A stretch of DNA of 22,356 nt from a virus. Of this stretch, positions 1 through 5,958 are shown piece after piece (position 1 is the stretch's first letter; each line of letters opens with the position of its first letter). Made by a program: the position numbers and the translations under genes. The notes below the pieces were generated by a model. The model ran no database searches. It was not told the DNA's origin and worked only from the letters and a program-made list of their open reading frames with translations. The DNA is taken from positions 1 to 22,356 of the IMG/VR virus record IMGVR_UViG_3300017744_002330; one strand, given 5' to 3'.

Positions 1-159
1 AAATCTTGGAAAGGAGCATTATCTACTGACGCTACTGAATTCGAAGTTAATGAAGACGCTTCAAAGGGTCAATTAACTTCAGCATTTAAGAAATACAGTA
101 AGTCTAAAAAGCTTAACAAAACACTATTAACGAACTTCGGTAAGGCGGTAGCAGAATGA
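1..159 (+). CDS. 3' end of an unidentified phage protein (partial)
   Basis: Frame 1 is open from the first base to a TGA at 157-159, giving the last 52 residues of a protein whose start lies outside the window. The tail is rich in Lys, Ser and Thr, with a basic stretch (AFKKYSKSKKLNK) that could form a helix. I recognise no domain. It is followed by an inverted repeat and the promoter of the CobS-like gene, so it ends the previous transcription unit. The open frame and the normal codon use support a real gene; the function is unknown. Confidence 0.6.
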   Translation, partial: KSWKGALSTDATEFEVNEDASKGQLTSAFKKYSKSKKLNKTLLTNFGKAVAE

Positions 160-180
160 ACAACACTATTCTGCAAAGTA

Positions 181-198
181 TTTCACCTAAAAGTGAAA
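181..198. repeat. Inverted repeat upstream of promoter P1
   Basis: TTTCAC (181-186) and GTGAAA (193-198) form a perfect 6-bp inverted repeat around CTAAAA. It ends 7 bp before the -35 box at 206. A longer repeat with the same core sits in front of the promoter at 22063. It could be an operator, or a weak hairpin ending the preceding transcript. Confidence 0.4.
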
Positions 199-205
199 AT
201 AAACC

Positions 206-234
206 TTTACAAACACGTCGAACTATGGTATAAT
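206..234 (+). promoter_or_regulatory. Sigma70-type promoter P1
   Basis: TTTACA (206-211), a 17-bp spacer and TATAAT (229-234), with an extended -10 (TATGG before the hexamer). An AT-rich tract (AAAATAAA) lies just upstream of the -35. It drives the CobS-like ATPase gene at 269. The leader is about 27 nt and carries AAGGAGA at 253-259. It belongs to a set of eight nearly identical promoters in the window. Confidence 0.85.
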
Positions 235-268
235 ATACATATATAAATTGATAAGGAGAAACTATATT

Positions 269-1420
269 ATGAATAACTTGAAAAAATCTACCCAGATAAT
301 TCTCAAAGAACTTGCTACCAGATACCCTGATAGTACTGAGTTCAGAAAAAACGCAATTGTTGAAGTCGGAAAAGAGTTCGGCTATACCGGTAAGGATTGG
401 GACCCTTTAATGCAAAAAGATAACAGAGTCAAAATTGGTACATACGATTTGGCTGGACTTATTGAACCATTAAGAGAAACAATGGTATCAAATTCAGTGG
501 TTAAAATGCCACAATCAGCTGCTCAAATGCAGTCAATAGTAAACGAAGAAAAAACCTTCGCTAAAACAGATAAATCATTCGTACCTTGGGGAGCATTTTC
601 TGACATTGTAAAAATTGTCAAATCAAATATGTTCTACCCAACATACATTTCTGGTCTTTCAGGTAATGGTAAAACATTTATGGTAGAACAAGCTTGCGCT
701 AAAGTAGGCAAAGAGTTTATCAGAGTTCAAATCAATCCTGAAACAGATGAGGATGATTTACTTGGTGGCTTTAGACTTATCGATGGAGAAACAGTTTTCT
801 CTAAAGGTCCAGTTCTTAAAGCAATGGAAAATGGAGCTATCCTCTTACTTGATGAGATTGATAGAGCAACAAACAAAATTATGTGCTTACAAGGAATCCT
901 TGAAGGCAAACCAGTACTTGTTAAAAAGACTGGCGAAATTGTAGAGCCTGCAGAAGGTTTCAATGTAATCGCAACAGCTAATACTAAAGGCAAAGGTTCA
1001 GAAGATGGTAGGTTCACAGCAGCTTCAATCATTGATGACGCTTTCCTTGAAAGGTTTACAATATCAGTTGACCAACAGTTCCCATCTCTTAACATAGAGA
1101 AAAAGATTGTTATAAAACACATGGAAAAATTCAATTGTATCGACATGGACTTTGCTGATAAGCTAGTTCTTTGGGCTGATATTATTAGAAAAACTTTCTA
1201 TGATGATGGTGTCGACGAAGTTATTTCAACTAGAAGACTATGTCACATTGTACAAACATTCTCTATCTTTCAGAAAAGAGACAAAGCAATTGACTTATGT
1301 ATTTCAAGATTTGATTCTGATACTAAAGAAGCTTTTCTTGACTTATACAGTAAAGTAGATGCTGATGAAATTGTCGAAGAGACAGGAGATATTAATGCTG
1401 AAGAAACTTATGAAGTCTAA
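269..1420 (+). CDS. cobS: CobS-like MoxR-family AAA+ ATPase
   Basis: A 383-residue AAA+ ATPase of the MoxR/CobS group, a gene common in marine T4-like phages. Walker A is GLSGNGKT at about residues 129-136 and Walker B is ILLLDEID at 191-198. A sensor-1 stretch (VIATANT) follows, then a C-terminal helical domain. An N-terminal region of about 100 residues precedes the ATPase core. The start at 269 is preferred over an upstream in-frame TTG at 248 because AAGGAGA ends 9 nt before it. The bacterial namesake is a cobaltochelatase subunit, but phages carry it without the other chelatase subunits, so its phage role is unsettled; remodelling of a partner protein is an inference. It is first in its operon and overlaps the DUF3310 gene. 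Confidence 0.85.
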   Translation: MNNLKKSTQIILKELATRYPDSTEFRKNAIVEVGKEFGYTGKDWDPLMQKDNRVKIGTYDLAGLIEPLRETMVSNSVVKMPQSAAQMQSIVNEEKTFAKTDKSFVPWGAFSDIVKIVKSNMFYPTYISGLSGNGKTFMVEQACAKVGKEFIRVQINPETDEDDLLGGFRLIDGETVFSKGPVLKAMENGAILLLDEIDRATNKIMCLQGILEGKPVLVKKTGEIVEPAEGFNVIATANTKGKGSEDGRFTAASIIDDAFLERFTISVDQQFPSLNIEKKIVIKHMEKFNCIDMDFADKLVLWADIIRKTFYDDGVDEVISTRRLCHIVQTFSIFQKRDKAIDLCISRFDSDTKEAFLDLYSKVDADEIVEETGDINAEETYEV

Positions 1421-1691
1421 TCAAATTGATTACAAATTTAACGAAGGAGCTCTTGTTGAAGAGCTCAAGAGTTATATAGACAAAACTTATGGCGGTCACT
1501 ATTCAAAGAATCAGTTTCAATCAACTGAATTCATTATTGATTGTGGACATGGCATGGGTTTTGCTTTAGGAAACGTACTTAAGTACGCTCAAAGGTATGG
1601 TAAAAAAGAAGGACATAACAGAGCTGACCTTCTCAAGATTTTGCACTATGCTATAATCGCTCTGGATTGCCATGATAAAAATGAAAACTAA
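1395..1691 (+). CDS. DUF3310-family protein (phage nucleotide-kinase-like)
   Basis: A 98-residue protein with the DUF3310 pattern: a GGHYS box near residue 33, then FALGNVLKYAQRYGKK and a C-terminal helix (LLKILHYAIIAL). T7 gp1.7, a nucleotide kinase, contains a related domain, so a role in deoxynucleotide metabolism is plausible but unproven. The start at 1395 is chosen because AGGAG at 1384-1388 lies 6 nt before it. The next in-frame ATG (1410) has no Shine-Dalgarno sequence. The start lies inside the end of the CobS-like gene, so translation is probably coupled. The stop falls 4 bp before the -35 of the clamp promoter. Confidence 0.65.
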   Translation: MLKKLMKSNQIDYKFNEGALVEELKSYIDKTYGGHYSKNQFQSTEFIIDCGHGMGFALGNVLKYAQRYGKKEGHNRADLLKILHYAIIALDCHDKNEN

Positions 1692-1694
1692 TCG

Positions 1695-1723
1695 TTTACA
1701 TTACAATGAAAGTATGGTATAAT
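1695..1723 (+). promoter_or_regulatory. Sigma70-type promoter P2 (clamp operon)
   Basis: TTTACA (1695-1700), a 17-bp spacer and TATAAT (1718-1723) with extended -10 TATGG. The predicted leader is about 14 nt and contains ATGGAGA in front of gene 45. It would drive 45 and, by readthrough, the clamp-loader genes, for which I see no other early promoter. Confidence 0.85.
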
Positions 1724-1743
1724 AGTTATATAATGGAGAAAAT

Positions 1744-2415
1744 ATGAACTTATCTAACGACACCTTGAATGTGTTAAAAAACTTCGCAACAATAAATCCA
1801 AATATTGTTTTCAAACCAGGACAAAAACTGAAGACTATTTCAGAGTCCAAAACTATTCTAGCTTCTGCTGAAATAGTTGAAGACTTTCCTAAAGAATTCG
1901 GAGTCTATGACTTAAACGAATTCTTATCAGTCTTAAGTCTTATTGATAATCCTACATTAGAGTTTGAAGATAAAGCAGTATTGGTACAAGGTAGTGGACA
2001 AAAGATAAGATATTTCTTTTCTGAAAGCGATATCCTAACCACTCCTCAAAAAGATATTCAGATGCCAGAACCAGAACTTGGAGTTAATATCGAAGAAGAT
2101 AAACTAAATCAGATTCGTAAAGCTGCTGCTGTTCTTGGTCATACTGAACTAGCTATAACAGGTAATGATGGAGTCATTACAGCTTCTGTACTTGATACAA
2201 GAGACTCGACTTCAAACCTATTTGAAATAGAGCTAGATAGAGACAATTCATGTAAAAATGGATTTAACTTCGTGGTAAGTATACCCAACTTGAAATTGCT
2301 ACCAGGCGATTACTTTGTAAGCATAAGCTCAAAGCTAATCTCTAACTGGACTAATAGTAATTATCCAGTTGATTATTTTATCGCTCTTGAGAAAAACTCA
2401 AGCTACGATGTATAA
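1744..2415 (+). CDS. 45: DNA polymerase sliding clamp (T4 gp45)
   Basis: 223 residues, close to T4 gp45 (228), and collinear with it from the N-terminus (LSNDTLNVLKNFATINPNI; T4 has LKNFATINSGI) to the C-terminus (YFIALEKNSSYDV). The family forms a trimeric ring around DNA that tethers gp43 for processive synthesis. In T4 it is also the mobile activator of late transcription. That second role matters here because T4-type late promoters are present. The ATG at 1744 follows GGAG at 1735-1738. The stop codon overlaps a late promoter (2411). The C-terminal tail follows the T4 fold closely, so I see no truncation. Confidence 0.93.
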   Translation: MNLSNDTLNVLKNFATINPNIVFKPGQKLKTISESKTILASAEIVEDFPKEFGVYDLNEFLSVLSLIDNPTLEFEDKAVLVQGSGQKIRYFFSESDILTTPQKDIQMPEPELGVNIEEDKLNQIRKAAAVLGHTELAITGNDGVITASVLDTRDSTSNLFEIELDRDNSCKNGFNFVVSIPNLKLLPGDYFVSISSKLISNWTNSNYPVDYFIALEKNSSYDV

Positions 2416-2418
2416 ATA
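2411..2418 (+). promoter_or_regulatory. T4-type late promoter
   Basis: TATAAATA exactly matches the T4 late-promoter element, which is read by the phage late sigma factor with gp45 as activator. It overlaps the gene 45 stop codon (TAA, 2413-2415). It leads into an untranslated leader of about 60 nt and the 89-residue protein at 2489, and a terminator lies immediately after that gene. Confidence 0.7.
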
Positions 2419-2488
2419 TATTGTAGGAATGGAAGATGCCGCATGGGGCGGGTCTTTTAATTTTCGTAAATATGCATAGGAGAAAATT

Positions 2489-2758
2489 ATGTCAGAAGAT
2501 GTAAATACAAACGTCGAAACTGGAACAGAAGAGCAACCAGCTGGAGCTCAACTTAGTCTACAAGACATCTCAACAATGGTACAAGTAATTGACCTTTGTT
2601 CTAAAAGAGGTGGTTTTGAAGGTCCTGAGTTGGAAGCAGTAGGTGGTCTTAGGTCTAGAATCGTAGCGTTTCTAGAAGAAGCTTCAAAAGGTCAAGAAAC
2701 GCCAGAAGGCGCGGTACCTGAAGTAGCTGCTACTGAAGACGATTCGTCAGAGTCGTAA
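2489..2758 (+). CDS. Small acidic conserved phage protein, late-expressed
   Basis: An 89-residue acidic protein. A Ser/Glu/Gln-rich N-terminus leads to a central helical core at about residues 22-66 (LSLQDISTMVQVIDLCSKRGGFEG and the following GGLRSRIVAFLEEA). A low-complexity acidic tail ends it. Its pattern resembles a small protein repeatedly found in marine T4-like phages, but I know no established function. AGGAGA (2478-2483) precedes the ATG. It has its own late promoter and terminator, so it is probably made late, as a virion or assembly component (inference). Confidence 0.75.
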   Translation: MSEDVNTNVETGTEEQPAGAQLSLQDISTMVQVIDLCSKRGGFEGPELEAVGGLRSRIVAFLEEASKGQETPEGAVPEVAATEDDSSES

Positions 2759-2765
2759 ACCAGAC

Positions 2766-2794
2766 GAGGGGTGAAACTCCCCTCACATTTTATT
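2766..2794 (+). terminator. Rho-independent terminator
   Basis: GAGGGG (2766-2771) pairs with CCCCTC (2779-2784) around a TGAAACT loop and is followed by a T-rich tail (ACATTTTATT). It closes the late cassette that starts at 2411 and would also attenuate early transcripts from P2 before gene 44. Confidence 0.75.
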
Positions 2795-2809
2795 ATTAAG
2801 GAATACATT

Positions 2810-3067
2810 ATGAACAACAATGAACAAGCCGAATTGCTCAAGGCTTTACAAAAAGGGCAAGTCACAGTCACATTTAGAAAAATAGATACAGGCGAAATAA
2901 GAATTATGCCTTGTACTCTTAATCCAGAAATGCTTAAAGCAAATGGAGTTAAAACAGAAATCAGCTACACATCTAATGAGATGGAAGCTTTTCCAGTATG
3001 GTCATTAGACAAAAATGCATGGAGGTCTTTTAGGTTAGATACTGTAGAAGGTTGGGAGGTACTATAA
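2810..3067 (+). CDS. Sm-like SH3-barrel protein (WYL_2 family)
   Basis: An 85-residue protein. The N-terminal LLKALQKGQVTVTFRKID, a central PCTLNPEML and the C-terminal VWSLDKNAWRSFRLDTVEGW match the small phage family described as Sm-like SH3 beta-barrel (WYL_2, PF10902). This is a recognised fold in T4-like phages with no firm function; nucleic-acid binding is the usual guess. The start at 2810 follows AAGGA at 2798-2802. The longer frame from 2771 would begin inside the terminator. Its stop overlaps the gene 44 start by one base (TAATG), so the two are translationally coupled. Confidence 0.75.
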   Translation: MNNNEQAELLKALQKGQVTVTFRKIDTGEIRIMPCTLNPEMLKANGVKTEISYTSNEMEAFPVWSLDKNAWRSFRLDTVEGWEVL

Positions 3068-4002
3068 TGGAAGAGTTCCTATGGGTCGAAAAGTATCGCC
3101 CAAGAAAAGTAGAGGAATGTGTACTATCACAAGACCTTAAAAAGATATTTCAAAACGTTTTAGACAAAGGCGAACTTCAAAATATGATGTTCACTGGTAC
3201 AGCTGGTACAGGAAAGACCACAGTTGCTAGAGCACTTTGTAACGAACTCGACCTAGATTATATAATCATTAATGGTTCAGAAGAATCAGGTATCGATACT
3301 CTAAGAAACAAAATCAAACAATTCGCTTCGTCTGTTTCCTTATCAGGCGGCCTCAAAGTCGTCATCTTGGACGAAGCGGATTACCTTAATCCACAATCAA
3401 CGCAACCAGCTTTGCGTGGATTTATCGAAGAGTTTTCAGCTAACTGTAGGTTTATACTTACATGTAATTTTAAGAATCGTATAATCGAACCATTACATTC
3501 AAGAACCAGTGTTATTGAATTCGCAATGCCAAAGAAAGAGAAAGAAGCTCTTGCTGGTCAGTTTATGCAAAGGGTTCAACAAATACTATCAGTTGAAAGT
3601 ATAAACTCAGAACCAGCTGTTATTGCTGAACTGATTATGAAATACTTTCCAGATTTCAGAAGAACACTTAATGAACTACAAAGATATTCAAACTTTGGTA
3701 AAATCGATAGTGGCATATTAGTTAATGCTAATGATATTGCTCTTGATACTCTTATGAATGCTCTTAAAATAAAAGACTTTCGTAAAATGAGACAATGGGT
3801 TGCTGATAATATCGATGTAGAACCAGCATCAATGTTTCGTAAAGTATACGATAACATGAATGAATATGTAGAACCACAATCAATACCGCAACTGGTACTT
3901 ATTTTGGCTGATTATCAATACAAAAACAGTTTTGTTGCTGACCATGAACTAAATATGGTTGCATGTTTAACTGAAGTAATGGCAGGAGTCAAATTCAAAT
4001 GA
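3067..4002 (+). CDS. 44: Clamp loader large subunit (T4 gp44)
   Basis: An AAA+ ATPase of 311 residues (T4 gp44 has 319) that with gp62 loads the gp45 clamp. Visible features: the opening WVEKYRPRKVEECVL typical of RFC-like loaders, Walker A GTAGTGKT at 44-51, Walker B with the DEAD box at 102-105, and a SRTS arginine-finger motif near 145-148 where relatives have SRC. A helical collar domain follows. The start at 3067 has GGGAGG upstream and overlaps the previous stop. The next gene starts within its stop (ATGA at 3999). The order 44, small ORF, 62, regA follows T4 apart from the inserted 69-residue ORF. Confidence 0.93.
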   Translation: MEEFLWVEKYRPRKVEECVLSQDLKKIFQNVLDKGELQNMMFTGTAGTGKTTVARALCNELDLDYIIINGSEESGIDTLRNKIKQFASSVSLSGGLKVVILDEADYLNPQSTQPALRGFIEEFSANCRFILTCNFKNRIIEPLHSRTSVIEFAMPKKEKEALAGQFMQRVQQILSVESINSEPAVIAELIMKYFPDFRRTLNELQRYSNFGKIDSGILVNANDIALDTLMNALKIKDFRKMRQWVADNIDVEPASMFRKVYDNMNEYVEPQSIPQLVLILADYQYKNSFVADHELNMVACLTEVMAGVKFK

Positions 4003-4208
4003 AGACATTTAACAACATACCATTTGGTGGTAAAATAATAGAAGAAGAAACAACTCCAAATAACTGGGATATAGTGACAGTACATTACGAAGGATTTCTA
4101 GAAAAGAAGTATAGAGCTGTAAAGTATAATGACCAAAAGGTTATCATATCTGAAAGAACCTTTAATACAAAAGAAATGGCTGAAGCTTATATTGCGCAAC
4201 AATCATGA
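3999..4208 (+). CDS. Hypothetical protein between gp44 and gp62
   Basis: 69 residues, starting in the gene 44 stop (ATGA) and ending in the gene 62 start (ATGA), so it is locked into the clamp-loader translation chain. The sequence looks like a small alpha/beta protein: a central strand-rich part (WDIVTVHYEGFLEKKYRAVKY) and a C-terminal helix (TKEMAEAYIAQQ). The coupling suggests a role near the clamp loader, but I recognise no family. Confidence 0.7.
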   Translation: MKTFNNIPFGGKIIEEETTPNNWDIVTVHYEGFLEKKYRAVKYNDQKVIISERTFNTKEMAEAYIAQQS

Positions 4209-4582
4209 ATCCTTTCGAATATTTAAAAGCAATCAATGAAACCAAGAAAGATATTATGGTCGATGATATTGCTGAAAAGGAATACAATCCTTTCATCATA
4301 AATCGCGGTCTTTCTTTCTTTAAAGATACTATATTGTATGCTAATGAAATGAATATCCATCATCACCTAGACCATCGCGTTCAGTTTGATTTTCTTATAA
4401 ATATAATTAGAAAGAAGAAAAGATGGTCTAAATGGATTAAGGCCAGTGATATTGACCATCTTGAACTCATCAAAGAAAATTATGGGTATAGTGATGAAAA
4501 AGCTAAATCAGCGTTATCTCTAATTAATGATGAACAAATTGAACAATTGAAACAAAGGATATATAAAGGTGGAAAACGATAA
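4205..4582 (+). CDS. 62: Clamp loader small subunit (T4 gp62-like)
   Basis: 125 residues, assigned mainly by position (after 44, before regA) and by the opening NPFEYLKAINETKKDIM followed by YNPFIINRGLSF, a pattern of phage gp62 proteins. T4 gp62 is longer (187 residues), so this is a short version, as is common in marine relatives. The family has no ATPase motif; one copy caps the gp44 tetramer. The ATG overlaps the preceding stop. Its end overlaps the GTG start proposed for regA. Confidence 0.85.
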   Translation: MNPFEYLKAINETKKDIMVDDIAEKEYNPFIINRGLSFFKDTILYANEMNIHHHLDHRVQFDFLINIIRKKKRWSKWIKASDIDHLELIKENYGYSDEKAKSALSLINDEQIEQLKQRIYKGGKR

Positions 4583-5009
4583 CACTCAAATACAAATAAA
4601 AGATTGGACTCCAGGCAGTATGCTTGAAGTCTCTCTTAGAGAACCAGATGACTTTTTAAAGATACGAGAAACGCTAACGCGTATAGGTGTAGCTTCTCGT
4701 AAAGACCAGAAGTTATTTCAATCTTGCCATATTTTACATAAGCAAGGTAGATATTTTATAGTTCACTTTAAAGAACTATTTTTGCTAGATGGAAAGCCAT
4801 CTAGTTTATTAGAGAACGATGTGCAAAGACGAAATACAATCGCAACATTACTCGCCGACTGGGGTTTAGTAACGATTATGAAGCCGGAGATGGCTAAAGA
4901 ATTAGCACCATTGAGACAGATAAAGGTGATTCCTTTTAAGGAAAAAACTCAATGGGAACTATGCCCTAAGTATAACATAGGGAATTCCAACAATGGAGAA
5001 AAGAATTAA
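4569..5009 (+). CDS. regA: RegA translational repressor
   Basis: Closely follows T4 RegA: EPDDFLKIRETLTRIGVA, then FQSCHILHKQGRYFIVHFKE, a LLADWGL box and a C-terminal PKYNIGN. RegA binds AU-rich sequences around start codons of early phage mRNAs and blocks ribosome entry. Two starts are possible. GTG at 4569 has AAAGGAT 8 nt upstream, overlaps gene 62 and gives 146 residues. ATG at 4620 matches the T4 N-terminus exactly (MLEVSLREPDDF against MIEITLKKPEDF) but has only a weak Shine-Dalgarno. I prefer GTG on ribosome-binding grounds, with low certainty. The last residues overlap a small ORF at 4993. Confidence 0.92.
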   Translation: MENDNTQIQIKDWTPGSMLEVSLREPDDFLKIRETLTRIGVASRKDQKLFQSCHILHKQGRYFIVHFKELFLLDGKPSSLLENDVQRRNTIATLLADWGLVTIMKPEMAKELAPLRQIKVIPFKEKTQWELCPKYNIGNSNNGEKN

Positions 5010-5082
5010 TAGAGCCTGGAAACTATTTCATAAATTCATGAAATCAGGTAGATTAAACAAAGTAGTAAAACACTACTTATAA
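4993..5082 (+). CDS. Small basic protein overlapping regA end
   Basis: A 29-residue ORF beginning MEKRINRAWKLFHKFMKSG, strongly basic and aromatic, probably one helix. AGGGA at 4979-4983 lies 9 nt before the ATG, and the start overlaps the last 17 bases of regA. Small basic ORFs with a similar RAWxLF pattern are, as I recall, seen in other marine T4-like phages. The ORF is short, so it could be chance. No function is known. Confidence 0.45.
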   Translation: MEKRINRAWKLFHKFMKSGRLNKVVKHYL

Positions 5083-5114
5083 ACAAAATTTATTTAAACT
5101 AGCATTTAAGCTTG

Positions 5115-5122
5115 TATAAATA
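5115..5122 (+). promoter_or_regulatory. T4-type late promoter upstream of hsp20
   Basis: TATAAATA, continuing TATCT, is a consensus T4 late element. The leader of about 60 nt contains a possible hairpin: AGAG (5131-5134) with CTCT (5151-5154) and CGG (5137-5139) with CCG (5147-5149). A strong TAGGAGG then stands before hsp20. This suggests late expression of the chaperone. Confidence 0.7.
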
Positions 5123-5187
5123 TATCTGAAAGAGTGCGGTATTGGACCGGCTCTAACAAACCTTGCTATATATAGGAGGAACTAAAA

Positions 5188-5643
5188 ATGGTAAGAAATA
5201 CTTTGAACGTACCACGTTCACTATTCGTCGGATTCGATACTTTATTTGAAGACCTGGAAAGGATTCATCAAAGTGCGAGGTCCGGAACTGATAACTATCC
5301 ACCACATAACGTTGTGAAAATAGACGATGAGAAATTTCTCATTGAGCTAGCAATTGCTGGATTTAAAGAAAAGGATATATCCTTGGAACTTAAAGATGGC
5401 ATATTGAAAATCAAGGGAGAGGTGGAATCGGTATCGCGTGAATACGCGTATAAAGGTATATCGTCCCGCAAATTCGAGAAATCATTTCGACTCTCAGAAT
5501 TTGTTGTAATAGACGGTGCTGATTTGAAAGATGGAATACTTGTAGTGTATGCTAGAGTAGAACTTCCGGAAGAGAAGCGTCCTAGAAAGATCGAATTAGG
5601 GTCTGCTGGGGCATCAAAGAAGAAAGAATATCTCGTTGAATAG
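5188..5643 (+). CDS. hsp20: Small heat-shock protein (Hsp20 / IbpA-like)
   Basis: 151 residues with one alpha-crystallin domain at about 38-130. Visible are the strands VVKIDDEKFLIELAIAGF, DGILKIKGE, RKFEKSFRL and the closing DGILVVYARVELPEE, which corresponds to the conserved G-x-L strand. A short charged C-terminal tail follows; I do not see a clear I-x-I motif, although KIEL occupies that position. Hsp20 is an ATP-independent holdase, and this gene is a recurrent feature of marine T4-like phages, where help with virion protein folding is suspected. TAGGAGG precedes the ATG. A late promoter upstream and a terminator after the next ORF frame it as a two-gene late unit. Confidence 0.92.
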   Translation: MVRNTLNVPRSLFVGFDTLFEDLERIHQSARSGTDNYPPHNVVKIDDEKFLIELAIAGFKEKDISLELKDGILKIKGEVESVSREYAYKGISSRKFEKSFRLSEFVVIDGADLKDGILVVYARVELPEEKRPRKIELGSAGASKKKEYLVE

Positions 5644-5706
5644 AGATATACTGGCGAGCAGCGAAACTCAGTAGATATGTACACAACACATTTACTGGAG
5701 AACAAC

Positions 5707-5847
5707 ATGAAACATATAACTCATTTTATTGACAAATATGAAGACGTTGCCGAGGCCTTAAAAACTACTATCTTTGCTGTTATTATTACGGGGTTAATTT
5801 TAGGATTAGCACCAATGTTAATGGTAATGCAATATAACAGTATTTAA
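5707..5847 (+). CDS. Small single-span membrane protein
   Basis: A 46-residue ORF with GGAGAA at 5696-5701, 5 nt before the ATG. The N-terminal half is charged (HFIDKYEDVAEALK). The C-terminal half is one hydrophobic span (TIFAVIITGLILGLAPMLM). It lies between hsp20 and a strong terminator and so belongs to the late unit. Small late membrane proteins can be holin-like, antiholin-like or virion components; the sequence does not decide. Confidence 0.6.
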   Translation: MKHITHFIDKYEDVAEALKTTIFAVIITGLILGLAPMLMVMQYNSI

Positions 5848-5869
5848 GACCAAATTGACTAAATCATGC

Positions 5870-5900
5870 GGGGAGTAAGAAATTGCTCCCCAATCTTTAA
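5870..5900 (+). terminator. Strong rho-independent terminator before gp43
   Basis: GGGGAGTAA (5870-5878) pairs with TTGCTCCCC (5883-5891), including one G-T pair, around a GAAA loop: a 9-bp stem. AATCTTTAATT follows. It ends the hsp20 late unit 33 bp before the -35 of the gp43 promoter, so gp43 depends mainly on P3. Confidence 0.85.
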
Positions 5901-5923
5901 TTGAAAATAAATGCAAATAAACC

Positions 5924-5952
5924 TTTACATTTAAACTAAACTATGGTATAAT
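5924..5952 (+). promoter_or_regulatory. Sigma70-type promoter P3, leaderless gp43 promoter
   Basis: TTTACA (5924-5929), a 17-bp spacer and TATAAT (5947-5952) with extended -10 TATGG. Only six bases (ATACAT) separate the -10 from the gp43 ATG at 5959. The expected start of transcription therefore falls at or within a base or two of the start codon. There is no room for a Shine-Dalgarno sequence. Confidence 0.85.
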
Positions 5953-5958
5953 ATACAT

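Noticed and set aside
156-233. 25-codon ORF overlapping the end of the first gene (ATG at 156)
   Set aside because: It runs through the inverted repeat and promoter P1 and its stop is inside the -10 box. It has no Shine-Dalgarno and no family resemblance.
269-1420. Reading the CobS-like gene as evidence of phage cobalamin synthesis
   Set aside because: No other cobaltochelatase or cobalamin gene is present. The gene is common in marine T4-like phages without them.
1645-1665. TATGCTATAAT inside the DUF3310 gene as an extra promoter
   Set aside because: It has the extended -10 but no TTTACA-like -35 at 17 bp, and P2 lies just downstream.
2443-2475. Possible CCGC/GCGG hairpin with T-rich tail in the leader after the late promoter
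   Set aside because: The stem is only 4 bp and the placement would stop the late transcript it belongs to. Too weak to list.
4391-4400. TATAAATA inside gp62, and similar AT runs at about 7814, 16347 and 21336
   Set aside because: They lie within coding sequence of conserved genes with no late-type gene start behind them. Chance is likely at this AT content.
5645-5690. TACT/AGTA plus GAG/CTC stem between hsp20 and the membrane ORF
   Set aside because: The pairing is short with an internal bulge and no T-run; not convincing as terminator or structured RNA.
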